Source: Diploscapter coronatus
Taxonomy: Eukaryota > Nematoda > Chromadorea > Rhabditida > Rhabditidae
Assembly (NCBI GenBank): GCA_964036155.1
Contig: OZ038422.1
Coordinates: 63,883,201-63,947,200, forward strand
Length of the DNA stretch: 64,000 bases
Direction of reading: 5' to 3'
In this document: in pieces, positions 9,654 to 21,116 of the stretch
Numbering within the stretch: the first letter of the stretch is position 1
Layout of the letters: each line of letters begins with the position of its first letter
Notes under the pieces: model-generated
Told to the model about the DNA's origin: nothing
Seen by the model: the letters and a program-made list of their open reading frames with translations, nothing else
Databases searched by the model: none
Program-made: the position numbers and the translations under genes

Positions 9654-11849
9654 ATGTTGGTTCGTCTGGTCGGCTGGCTCTGGTTGCTCGGCGTCGTGGT
9701 CGTCGCTTCGGAAAATGCAAACTACACTGAGGTCGGAATTTAATAAACTTTTGAAAAATCGCCCCTTGCATTTTTGAATTACCTCAAAAATTTGTCATTT
9801 TCCTAACTCACCTCAAAATTTCAGACTTCAGTCGAAGATAATGTGAAGCCCGACGACGCAGCAGGCAAATACCACAAGCATCATCATCATAGTAGAGGGA
9901 GACACCATTCCAGGTAAAAATTCACTATGAATGAAGTCTCGTACCAAAATTGAAAAATTCAGAAATTACGACGACCACGACGATCACTATGACTCGTATG
10001 GCTACGGAAACAACTACTACCCGCAACAGCCCTACTACCTGCCTCCCCCCCTTCGTGATCGTAAGCCCCTCTGAATCCAGCTATCGCAATCCCAACAACA
10101 TCGTCGATATTCAGAATACGTCTGCGACCTGGACGCCTCCGTGCTCCTTGCGGTGGACGGTCACTCCTATGGCTACAATAAGGCGGTCCGAGTACGGTAA
10201 GATGTGTCATCTGGATGCTGTAGCCTGAAGCCCTAATTCAGATGCGCTGACGTCACCAACGACGCCGATTCTTGCAACGTCTGCTGCATGAACTCCGCCA
10301 GGAAGGACACCTCGATCACCAACGTTTGTCAATCGTCCTAACTACCTGATTTAACTACCCTAATTAACCACTTAATTACCCACTAATTAGTCCGATTAGG
10401 CTAGGGGTTTTTGTCGTAATGTAACCCATCATTGAAGCAGCTGGTCCATTCGACATAAAATCTCAAGTCTCGTCGAGACGCAGTCCCAAAATGGTACCCC
10501 TGCCCCAACTTTTTGAGCCATCGCGTCTAGGGTACTGAATTCTGATGTCTGGAATCATGCCGGAAACTTCCAAGCCCGGAAGACATCTGATTTGGTAACC
10601 TGGACGTTGTGCGCTCACAACGCAACGTCCCAAAAATGGCATCAAAAGTCTGAAAACATTAGCCAAGTTACCAAACATGATGCAATTTAGGACCAAATCA
10701 GGAGCTTCCTGGTGCTGGTCGACAAGAAACATCATCATCACAAGAAGGACAAGGACGACAAGTCGAAGGAAAAGGACAAAGACGAGAGCAAGGAAACGGT
10801 ACGAAAAATGGGACCAGTCCCAAAAATGACACCCCTCACCAATTTTTTCCAACTCAGAAGCGTCGCAAACGCTCTGCCGATTATGGATATGGCGACAATT
10901 ATTACTCGCGTGATCGCTACCGCCCACTCAGGGTCAAGTCGGTGAGTCCCAAAATGGGTCCCAAGTCCCAGTTGGGCACCAAAATGTGTCCTTCAGGTTC
11001 AATGGAAGGCCGATGATTACTACAACAACGTGAAGTGCGTGTGCTGCGCGCCGAAGAGGGACGTCGCCGTGCCCATCGTGGGTCAGGTGGGTTTTAGGAG
11101 CTTTTTTGGGAACTTCCAGAAATGCCCCCAGAAAGTTTGGAAGCTCTTAGAATTTTCAGTCTCCGGCCTTCAATGCCCAACCTTCTTGGAGTTCGGTAAG
11201 TCCAAAAAATTCTCGATTTTTTTTTTTTAAATCCGAATTTCAGCAGCCCCAGCAAGCGACTGGATCAGTGTGGCCCCAGCCTCAGCCGATTTCGGTAAGT
11301 TTTAAAAGAATCCAAAGAAAATCAAATTCTGCTATTTCCTCCCTCCCCCAAAAAAATGGAAGAGAATTCTCAAAATCCACTGACACAAATTTCGATTGGG
11401 AACAAAATTCCAAATCTCTAGGAACGTCTTTGGGACTAATCAACGAATTTCCAGACCGTCCAACAGACGCAGGCTGCTGACGGCAGCTGGAATTCCGACA
11501 TCCCTAAGCCGCCCGCACCCCCTGTCGCTCAGGTAACCACCATACCTGACGGGTTCGCGCAAACCTCCCTATCGTCGCCCAATGAGGGGGTACCGTAATC
11601 CGAAAAATTGCAAATTCCGAAAATTCAAAAAATGATCACCTTTTGGAATTTTGAGCTCCTTTTAAAAACTACAAAAAAAACAAGAAACAAGAAAATGCCC
11701 AAAAGTTGAACAATTTTAGTCGCAAGTCACCTGGGACAAGACCGCTCCTCAGCAGCCAGCCGCTGCTGCTACCTCGAGTCAGGTAAAAATCGGGATTTCG
11801 GAACTTCCAGGATCTAAAAATTCAATTTTAGGCCACCTGGGCCCACTAA
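9654..11849 (+). CDS. Secreted His-rich protein with CVCCAPKR motif and Pro/Gln-rich tail (paralogue B)
   Basis: Unrecognised secreted protein of 318 residues, paralogue of the gene at 5644-7546. Thirteen exons: 9654-9731, 9825-9913, 9963-10060, 10115-10196, 10242-10323, 10691-10798, 10858-10941, 10997-11086, 11160-11195, 11244-11294, 11455-11532, 11720-11782, 11832-11849. A signal peptide (residues 1-19) is followed by KYHKHHHH and Tyr/Asp-rich sequence. The cysteine core is PPLRDQYVC (C92), then C117, C127, C130, C131 (CADVTNDADSCNVCC). A Lys/Asp/His block, a strong proprotein site KRRKR|S (180-185) and CVCCAPKR (221-228) come next. Unlike paralogue A it has a 90-residue Trp/Pro/Gln/Ala tail. 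Exon 5 can also read through to a stop (NVCQSS), so a short isoform ending after the cysteine core is possible. Exon 1 uses a GTCGGA donor. The poly(A) signal is at 11967-11972. Confidence 0.82.
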
Positions 11850-12703
11850 ATCCCCGGCCTTCCCAGATCCAATCTTTTTTAAAGTCCCCTCATAGAAATC
11901 TCTAGTTTATAACTTTGTGATTTTTAATGAATTTATCTACTTGTTCTGTGATTTTATGAAGCCTAAAATAAAGTGATTTGAATTGTTTTTGACAGTTTTT
12001 CATATTTATTCGAGTTGATTCAATTTTAATGAGACTACTTTTAGTTGAAAATAGCAAGAACAAGCAAATCAAGTAAAATCAAAAGATAAAACGGGGTGGT
12101 TTCGCAAAATAAATTTATGAGAAAGGGGGTTTTTTAGAAAAAAAAAACTACTATAGAAAAATGAAATACCCATGACGATCATTTTATCGATAGAGAATAA
12201 AAATCAGTTTAAACTTTTGGAGGTGATTTTTCAATCAAGATAATTCAAGTAGTGATGGTCAAAAGTTGACTCATAGTAACTAGGAACGAAATTTAGATCA
12301 TAACTAATAAATATAGGAATAAACGAAGGAATACATGGAATTTTTGAGACTCCAAAAATTGGAACGAAATTGTCGAGTTTGATCCCAAACACTTTGGGTT
12401 AAGCCGAAAATAGTCAATATTACCCCAGTTCATAAGCATTTCGCATTGGAAAAACTCAAGTTTATATCCGAAAGAGTGTAGAAAATAATCGAGTAAAACT
12501 TAAATAGGAAACAGCACAAATTGGGGGAAAGAGAAAGGGACCAAAAATCTTAAGAAAAAGGGTAGGGGAGATATATAATACTCGAGGCCAATTTTTGGAA
12601 AAAAAAAATTGGAAAAGAGGTCAATATAACTTTAGGCAGGAAAAATTTTTAGGGACCAAAAATTCGATTTTTCTCGTCAACCTTCCTTCCCTCCTTTCGT
12701 TCT
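11850..12703. other. Convergent 3' intergenic region
   Basis: 850 nt between the converging ends of paralogue B and rbm-39. AT-rich, probably 3' UTRs. No exon, RNA gene or clear repeat seen. Confidence 0.45.
11967..11972 (+). terminator. Poly(A) signal of paralogue B
   Basis: Canonical AATAAA 118 nt after the stop codon at 11849. Confidence 0.6.
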
Positions 12704-15700
12704 TCAGTACCCATATCCGTGATAGGGCGGCATTCCAGGCGGCATCTGTGGGGGCATCATCGGCACCTGCATCGCGCCATACGGATTTGGGAAGCCCTGA
12801 ATTGTGTTTCCTTGCAAAATTCTCAATTATTTTCTTCATTTTAAAATTCCATTCTTTGCTAATTTTGATACCTTTCCATTCTTTGATTCCATCAATTCTC
12901 AATATCGTCCTCTATAAAATTTAAGCCTTTTTTCAATTTTCGAAACCTATCATATTTTCAAGAAAAATATTATATTTTTAAACCCCAAAATTCCTTCTCA
13001 AATTTCCTGAAACCACATTTCAGTTTCAAAAATAAAAAAAAGATTAAAGAAAAAAATCTAAAAATTTACCGGCATCTGGGGCATGCCGGGGATGTGTGCA
13101 GCCATGGGTGCGCCCGCAGTCCGCGAGACAAGTGGAATGCGGCACGTCGCAGCGTCGGGGAACAGCTCGTGGTACGAGTTTACTGGCACGTAGTTCGCCG
13201 TGATCACCTTAAATTTTTATTATTATTATTTTTAGTTCGTTTCTTTTTCCAATTTTATCTATTTTTTTAAGTTAATGTATTTTTCCGAAAGCTATACAAA
13301 ACTGTTGACAGAAGAGTTATTTTTGAATGAATCAAGGCAGGTTTTGTATGCAATTAGATTTTTTGCAAAAAAAAAGGAAAAATTCACAAACCTTGCCACT
13401 GAACCATCTGCCGTGGAGCGCAGTCACGGATTTATGAGCAGACATAACCGAGGGGCACTTCACGTAGACGTTGCCCTGAAAAATTTCATATCCATTTTAA
13501 ATTCAGAAAATTTTATCCAAGTTTTTAGATTCTCAATGTTTAGCCCAAATTGAAATACGGCAGAGAATTTCGCCGATGTTATGAACACTCATCATCTTAG
13601 CTTGCGGATATCTTTAAACCGAGTTTAAAATTAGCATAAATTCAATACCTGAGGACTAGCCTTGTCGACGTAGACATGGACGGCCCCTCCATTCTTAGCG
13701 CACTCTTCGATGACGTCCTGAACAAAAATCGATAATTTGAAAATAGTGGGCGGGGCTAACATTTTCTAAATTCTGTTCAATGTTCTATAGAAAATTTTAA
13801 ATTTCATTCACTCACGACATTAAGAAATCTTTTTCTAGTTTAAGTTTCAACTATTCTGAACAGAAATTTGATGCATAGAAAAGTGGGCGTGACCGTCAAC
13901 TTCGATTTTTTGTCGCAGTTTCGACTCACATCTCTGACATCCAAATCCCATCCGGCCTCGTTCTCCTGGGTGGGGTCGAACATGTTCGAGAGCATGAAGC
14001 ACTGCGTTGCAATTGCCGGGATGTTCGACTCGGGAACAGGCGGTTGCTGCACCTCCTCCATTTCCATTGAGCCTTGTCCTGAAATTACAAGAGTAATTTT
14101 TTTGTAAATTACATTGCTTTTTTATTTAAATTTTCCTACAGTAATCACTACTTTTGTTCGGAATTTACAACCGTTCCTTGAGTAAATAACGTGTTTTATT
14201 TGAGTTTTTTACTCAAGCCTTTAGAATTTGCAACAATAATCTACCTTCAAATTTGCATTCTACTTTTACAAAACCGTAAATTTCGTTGTCGAAAAATAAA
14301 AACTGACCGACTCCCTGAGCCAATTTGGCCATGAGTTGCTGTCTGCCGGACTGACCCATTGTGACGCCCTGCCTTTCGTCGATCGGCTCTTCCTTCAGTT
14401 TGGATTCCTGAAAATTGTGCGATCAATTTGCAAAAGGGACGGGGCTTATTTAGACAAAATTTTGACTTTTTTTCTGTAAATTCTAAATGAGATATTGAAA
14501 AGCAGCTTTAGATTTTTCAAATCGCAAATAAATGCTGTCATTTTTATTCGATAGTTCTTGTTGAAATTTTTAAAGCATACCCTTTCATCATCCACGATCT
14601 GCAGTTTGATGTTCTTTCCCGCGAGATCGAAGCCATTCAGTTGTTCCACGGCTTTAGTTGCATCTTCAGCGGAACGGAACTGAAAATATTTTCCTTTATC
14701 TTTTGCTTTATTCAAACTATAAGAACTAAAGAAATTCTCACCACCACCAGAGCGGTTCCCTTTCCGTCCCCGTTCCTATCGGTATCAACCTCGCACTTTT
14801 CCAGCCTTCCAAACGGATTGAAAACCTCAGAGAGCATTTTGTCCGTGATTTTCGGGTGCAGATTTTCGACTTTCACTTTGCAGGGACCCTAAAAATGTTA
14901 TATTTTTCCGGCATAAAAATTGCAATTTTTTAAAATCTTCTTTAAGAAAGAAAATTTTCCGAAGAATTCGATATTCTTATTTTGAATTACTTTGGACGGT
15001 GCCGGTCCGAAGCCCAAATTCATGCCCACAGTTGCAGCGGCGTTAGCAGCCCGATTTCTCTCAGCACACGTTCTCTGGATCACGAGGGGAGCTCCTGAAA
15101 TCAAGTTTTAAAATATATATATATTTACTTTTTATCTATTTTTCATGTGGAAAATCTCAACCGATTTCTTTCGTTTCATGCTTTTGTATAAGAATAGACA
15201 AAGATATGGTACCGGGTGTTTCAAGTTTATCTTCCCAATTTACTTTTTGAATAACTTTTATTTTTGACCCAAATTGAGTGCGGTTTTTTTTATTGTACTC
15301 TTATTACCTTATGGTTTTGTTTGGTACAACTCTTGAGTCGAAACCAATTACCCATACCCATAAAACCACCTGTTTTTGAAGACTAATTTTTGACAATAAA
15401 TCGAGCTCTGGGCTTAAGACTGGGCCATTTAACTGCGTTTTACCACTCAGATTAGCATATTTTGATAACATTTCAGGTAAACGTGTTTGGTATCTTACCA
15501 AACTTGGTACCAAATTAATTCTAACATATTTGACTATCATACGGAGCGAACTGCATCAAAAATGGCCCAGAGCTCGATTTATTGTCAAAAATTAGTCTTC
15601 AAAAACAGGTGGTTTTATGGGTATGGGTAATTGGTTTCAACTTGAGAGTTATACCAAACAAAACCATTACATAAGGAGAGTAATATGCAAAAACCCGTAC

Positions 15701-18216
15701 TCAATTTGGGTGAAAAATAAAAGTTATTCAAAAAGTAAATTGAGAAGATAAACTTGAAACGCCCTGTAGCCTACAAATCTACATACCCAACAGCCTCTGT
15801 CCCTGAAGTGCGATTGCGAGATTAACGCTCTCTTCGTCCCAAAATTCGATGTAGGCGATTCCCTTTGACCTGAAATAAGCAGATGTTTCTTCCGGACTCG
15901 AGAAAATTAACTCTGGGGTAGTTTCAACAAAAACCTACCTCCCCGTTCTGGAGTCCGTGATGATTCGCACGTCTCGCACTGCTCCAACAGAAGAGAAGAA
16001 ATCTTCCAGATCGCGGGGTCTCGTGCTTCTAGCCATCTAGAAAAATCATTTCAATTCATTGTTTCTTTTTCTTTTTTCCCAACCTGCATAATGAACACGG
16101 TCCTCTGATCTCTCTCCTCGGGGGTGAGTTCCATTTTCGCATTTTTGGGGGGAGACCTTTTTGCAGTGAAGGGCATCACATCTCGGCGCTCCGGACCTGG
16201 AAGACGGCCTACAATTAGACGCGTCGAAAGAGTTACAATTTTCGAGTTTTTCCTTCAAGAACGACCATTTTTAAATTTCCTACAGAAAAATGCATTTTTT
16301 CTAAATTTTCATCCTTTTCTACAAAAGAATTATTGCGTTCTCCAAAAATATCCTAATTTCTCTATAGGAAATTTTATTATTTCAAAAAATTCAAATCTTT
16401 GAATTTTTCAAAAATCGATATTCTAATTTTCATCCAAACCTCCTCCCCTAATCGGAGACGGACGTCTATCTCTGTGGTCGATGACCCGCGGTCTGTCTCT
16501 GGAACGCGAGCGACTGCGTCTGCGGCGGTCGCGTGAGCGAGAGCGGGATCTGGAAATTACCATAAAATTATATTAACTTTGATAAGTTTGGCATAACAAA
16601 ATTATCCTGAATTTCGAGATTCCCTAAACTGTTGACAAAGAACACAATAAGGAATTTTCTGAGATTTTGAATTGAAAAAAATGTTCAAACCTGCGTCTTT
16701 TGTCCCTGCTCCTAGATCTGGACCTTCTTCTTCTCTCCCGCGATTTGGATCTCGAACGACGCCTTCTCTCTCTGAAAACGCTTTTTTTTTCTTTTTTATT
16801 TCAAACAGCCAAAAATTTAGGGTCTGGACCGATTTGTAATAAAATGTCGAGGTGAATCCTCGAAAATTTTATTACAAATCGTTTTAAATCCGTTAAATTT
16901 AACCCTGAGTTAAAACGTTCGTAGATCTAGACATCCTAATTCTCAAAATGAAGTTCGACCCAGGGATTAAAATTTTATCTCTTAAATTTCCTACCTGCTC
17001 GAAGAACGTTTCCTCTTCCTGTCCCTGGACCTAAAAATCAAATCTTATTTTCAAATTTTACTTTTTAAAAACTTCAACAGATATTTTTTCAATAAAAAAT
17101 TCGGAAATCTTGCCAATTTTCTAGTGACTGCTTCATAAAAATTTCATCAAATCAAGTCATATTCAATCAAAGCGCTTTGGACATTTGGAAATCTGAAATT
17201 CAGAAAAGGAAAAGGTGGAGTTTGAAGGTCGAAGCTGAAGTTTGACGTCACTCGATGTTCGTCTAGAAGTTCACTCAACTCGAGTCGGGAGGCCTAAACA
17301 CCGGGCCGCTAGGCCGGTCGCTCTAACCTAGTTTTCAAGTCCGAAGTCAGCCTAAATGTCCTATTCTACTCCTAACCAGAGCTGCCCACAGGTAAGTTAC
17401 AGGTATGAGGTTATTTTTAAGTCGAAAAGGAAGAAGACGCGAAAGTAGTTAATTTATTTCAGGTACGATTTTTCGATACCTGTAGGCATCCCCGCTCCTA
17501 AAAATCTAGCAAGTCCCGGGTAAAAGCAGCGTCGGAGGCCTGAAATAGTCGTCTAGTTTCAAGGTCAGAACTCTAGAACCTGCGCCTAATTCCGGCTAGC
17601 GGCCCAAATGCGCCCACTTGACGCGGTCCGAGGCTGGACCCTATGTGAGTCCAAATTCGAACGGAAGTTCTTGAGGTCTCATATTTTTCACTACGGGTCC
17701 GACCCCGTACCACGCCAGGCGTCGGAATCCCGCGTACCTAGGGTCGAGATCGCGAAATTTCGAATCGATGTAGGGCCGTAGTCTCGCTTCCCAAAATCAT
17801 ACACACATTTTCTCGGTAGATCACTATATTAGACTGTGTTATTCAATTTTACTCGGTTCTTACGCCGTACTTTTAGCGAACCTCGTTGTGTAGACATTCA
17901 GCTCTTGCTATGTACGGATGAGAGGGGGAACGTCTACAAGGACGCAAACAGTTAGGTTCGTTTTGGCGCGATTATTTCTTGGTAAAATAGCGCGGTGGTA
18001 AGACTTGTGGATTTTAATTTTGCAACAATTTTCGGACTTACTTAGAGCGGCTGCGGCCCTTGTTCTTGCCATTCTCCTTGGAGTCGGCATCACCGTGCTG
18101 AAATAAGAGTTATTCAAAGCCTTGTTTTATTTTGCAATTTTCACCTCCGGACTTTTATGATTCGGGTCGAGTGCGTTGTCGAGCATTTTTTCCACGTCCA
18201 TCGAGTCGTCCGCCAT
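12704..18216 (-). CDS. rbm-39: RNA-binding splicing coactivator RBM39
   Basis: SR-like nuclear splicing factor and U2AF2-related protein of the CAPER family. Seventeen exons: 18216-18145, 18097-18042, 17030-16995, 16771-16691, 16549-16440, 16208-16084, 16036-15939, 15869-15787, 15094-14991, 14888-14742, 14679-14581, 14407-14308, 14078-13930, 13717-13649, 13475-13392, 13207-13070, 12796-12704; 547 residues. An acidic start is followed by an RS/RE-rich tract (about 38-110). RRM1 begins RTVFIMQ at 154 with RSKGIAYIEF as RNP1. RRM2 runs about 256-337. The C-terminal UHM domain (about 395-510) carries the RWF (RXF) motif at 466-468. The tail is Met/Pro-rich (MPPQMPPGMPPYHGYGY). Exon 16 uses a rare AAG acceptor. 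Intron 2 is 1 kb and GC-rich; intron 8 holds a 559-bp MITE. It is divergent from fahd-1, and a TTTCAG acceptor 38 nt before the ATG may accept a spliced leader. Confidence 0.95.
15210..15768. mobile_element. Palindromic mariner-type MITE in rbm-39 intron 8
   Basis: The two ends are long inverted repeats. The left arm starts TACCGGGTGTTTCAAG and the right arm, read inward on the other strand, starts TACAGGGCGTTTCAAG. Similarity continues for roughly 190-200 bases per arm with scattered differences, around a central region near 15420-15550. TA at both borders fits the TA target duplication of Tc1/mariner elements. There is no transposase frame, so it is non-autonomous. Confidence 0.8.
17031..18041 (-). 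other. Large GC-richer intron 2 of rbm-39
   Basis: About 1.0 kb where most introns of this gene are 50-150 nt. 17220-17780 is clearly richer in GC than flanking introns. It carries inverted copies of a TAGCGGCCC-containing segment (about 17300-17320 and 17590-17606) and repeated CAGGTA/TACCTG words near 17390-17482. No conserved exon was found. It may be a decayed element, a regulatory (poison-exon) region, or both. Confidence 0.4.
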
Positions 18217-18711
18217 GTTTTTCTTGTTCCGAATTTAGAGGTGCAAAAAGTCGGCTGAAATCAAAAAATTTAAAAATCGCCTATATTTGAAATTTTCGAA
18301 AATTCGATCATTTTCCCCGTACGGGACACTTGGTTATTAAGATGGACGGAATTTTCAAATACGAGGTCAGTGAACTGGCTAATCCTCCGGAAGAAAAATC
18401 CGAAAAATAATAAACGAAAATCGAGAAAAACGAAATGTGCGAAAAATCAATACGAAAGCCACACAGTGTGAAAAGTGCGCGACCACTTTGCTAATTTGCA
18501 AACGAACATAAAAGGTAGGCGGGGCCTGTGGAATAGTGAAATGGCTGCTTTTTCAGTTCGAAAGTCGGAATAGTGTGGGTGAAGGCTAAAAATATTGGAT
18601 TTTCCAAACTTATGATCTGTGAACTTTCAAATTTTCATTTTTAGTTTTTTTCTGAGAAATTAATTTGCCGAAATTATTTTCAAGAATAAAACGTATTTTC
18701 AGAAATCAAAA
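18217..18711. other. Bidirectional promoter region, rbm-39/fahd-1
   Basis: 495 nt between the two divergent start codons. It holds acceptor-like sites for both genes (minus-strand TTTCAG ending near 18255; plus-strand TTTTCAG at 18696-18702, 9 nt before the fahd-1 ATG). No exon seen. Confidence 0.5.
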
Positions 18712-20165
18712 ATGAGCATCTCGAATCTTCGTCTCGCGAAGAAGATCGTTTGCATCGGGCGAAATTACGTCGATCACGCCAAGGAGCTCGGAAATGCTGT
18801 TCCTGGGAAGCCGATTCTTTTCATGAAGGTCGGATTTGTTTTATTATTTTTTTAATTTAAAATTCTTTGTATTTTTCTAAATTTTTTGGGAATTTAAACT
18901 CGCTGAAAGGGAACTAAATTTCGGGCATAATTAGCCTAATTATCTTCACTTAATTACCTTAATTGTGCTAATTAAGGCTTCGACCGCGTTAATTTCCGAG
19001 GGCGAGCCTATTGTGACGCCTCCCGGCTGCACGAATTTGCATCAAGAAGTTGAATTGGCTGTTGTTATCGGGAAACTCGCTAAGGTTTTATATTTTTATT
19101 TTATTTGTTTAAAACTAGACTTCTTAGAACATCCAAAAATCCGAGGCCATGAAATACGTCGCCGGCTACACGGTCGCTTTGGACATGACTGCGCGGGATT
19201 TTCAGGTTTTTTTTTGCTAAAATAAAAATATTTTTGAAAAGATAATTTTTTGAAAGCTAGGAAAATTTCCTTCCTGAAAACCTGAAACAGAATAATTTTT
19301 GAAGACTTGAAAGAACATATTTTAGAAGCTTGAATTTTTTTCGGAAAATTTCAAATTAAAATACAAAAAATTTGAATAAAAAATAGGAAAAAAATCCAGG
19401 ACGAAGCGAAAAAAGCGGGATGCCCGTGGTTTTTGGCCAAATCTTTCGATGCTTCTTGCCCCATCGCTTCGTTTATTCCGGCTGATCAGGTAAAAGCACA
19501 AATTCGGAAAATGAAATTTTCTAGGGAACTTCCGTTAAATAACAATAGAGATTTTATTCAACAGACTTGGGGTTTCGGTTGAACAGAAAATTTGCTAGTG
19601 AATTTCTGTTCAGCAAAAAGTTAACTTTCTGTAGAACGAATAATATCTCTAGGTCTGAGAATTGGATTACTGTAACTCGACGTCAAACTTCAGATTCCGA
19701 ATCCGCACGACGTCGAATTATTCTGTAAGATCAACGGAGTCGACAAGCAGCGAGCGAGGACGGATCTGATGATTTTCGACGTGCCGTCGATCATCGAGTT
19801 CACCACGAAATTTGTCACACTCGAGCCTGGAGACCTGCTTCTAACTGGAACGCCAGCCGGTGTTTGCAAGGTGGGTTTTTATTTTTAGGGATTACTAGTT
19901 TTCTAGAAAATGAAAAAGGACTATTGTAGGGTTTTTTTTTTTCAAAAATAGGAAAAGTTTACCTGAAGATTGTTCCAATTTGAAAAGAAGTTTATCGAAG
20001 CTTTTCAAAGAATACAGAAAACTTAATGTGGAATTTGCAAAAATCTAAAAAAAAAAAAAATGGAAAAATATAGTATAATTTAAATAAAAATTCTAGGTCA
20101 ATCCCGGCGATGAAATCGAATTCGGCATTACAGACAAAATCTCCGCGAAATTCAACGTCAAATAA
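18712..20165 (+). CDS. fahd-1: FAHD1-type acylpyruvase / oxaloacetate decarboxylase
   Basis: Mitochondrial or cytosolic hydrolase of the fumarylacetoacetase superfamily that cleaves acylpyruvates and decarboxylates oxaloacetate. Six exons: 18712-18828, 18977-19084, 19128-19205, 19400-19489, 19694-19870, 20097-20165, giving 212 residues (human FAHD1 is about 224). [18 protein letters not shown] and KPILFMK are the classical N-terminal blocks. [12 protein letters not shown] carries the metal-binding Glu pair and [14 protein letters not shown] the metal-binding Asp. LLTGTPAGV is the C-terminal loop, followed by GDEIEFGI. Exon 1 ends at a GTCGGA donor and exon 2 starts after a rare AAG acceptor. 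A poly(A) signal is at 20256-20261. No obvious presequence is visible. Confidence 0.95.
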
Positions 20166-21116
20166 GGTCATTGCCTATTTTTTCATTTCAAAATAGCTAT
20201 TTTTCTGTGATTCATAAAAATTGTCGACGATTTTAGGCACTTGCACCCCGAACAAAATAAAAATTTGTATTCATTTTTTCAATTTTGAAAAATCTATGTT
20301 CAAATCATTTGGATACCTTTTAATGCATTTTTGTGATTTTATTTTCTCAGATCGTTGGAAATTTGATTAATTTTCTAGTGAAATTCTGCTTAGAAAATAA
20401 TATTCTGAGGGACGCATTTTCAATTTTTCTCAAAACTGCGTCTCGATTTTGCAAATTTTAATTTTAAGCCCCGCCCCTTCTCGCTTAGCGGGGTGTTATG
20501 CTAAAAGCCTTTCCATCATCTATCTTTTGTGTGTGTGTGTGTGTATTTGCGGTCTCGCCTTCATGGGGGCCACCTTTATTAAACTTATCGATTTTTTTAT
20601 TTTCTGAAAACCCACCTAGAATACGGCGTTGAATATTTGATTTTTCTCAAGATACCCTTCTGAAATTATATTTCTAGTGGGTGTGGTTGAAGAAAGTTAT
20701 TTTAACTTCTAAGTGGTGAAGTTTCAAAATTTTTCAAAGTTTCAAGAAATCGAAGGGAATTTTTCAAAGGACATTTTTCCGCTTGAATGAACGGCGGACT
20801 CATTCTTGGTGGGTGTTGACGGAGACTATCGATTTTTAATTTGCGCCAACAACCATTTTTCCCTTTGCTCCCCTAAGTTTTATTACTCATTTTCAGGGTT
20901 ATATTTCAAAGATTTCATAAGCTTCATTTTTTCAGACTATATTTTATGGGAAGGGTAAAGTAGCTAAATTTTTTATTGATTTTACTCTCTCCAAGTATTT
21001 TCATGTTCAAGGTGTTTTATTTCTGAAAATTCGTGGTTTTTTTAAAATAATTTTTAAAGAAAAGGCTGAATTTTTTTAAAATTTCAGGGTGATACCTTTC
21101 CGAAAATTCGCCAGAA
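20166..21116. other. Intergenic region fahd-1 to arf-6
   Basis: 950 nt holding the fahd-1 poly(A) signal (20256-20261), a short (GT)n microsatellite near 20529-20544, and a TTTCAG acceptor at 21082-21087 upstream of the arf-6 ATG (probable leader site or 5' UTR intron). No exon recognised. Confidence 0.5.

Noticed and set aside
10463..10927. 154-codon minus-strand open frame across paralogue B
   Set aside because: It overlaps the intron and exons 6-7 of paralogue B in antisense. No family resemblance and no splice logic of its own.
17270..17345. tRNA gene in rbm-39 intron 2
   Set aside because: GC-rich and hairpin-prone, but no A and B boxes at correct spacing and no cloverleaf on either strand.
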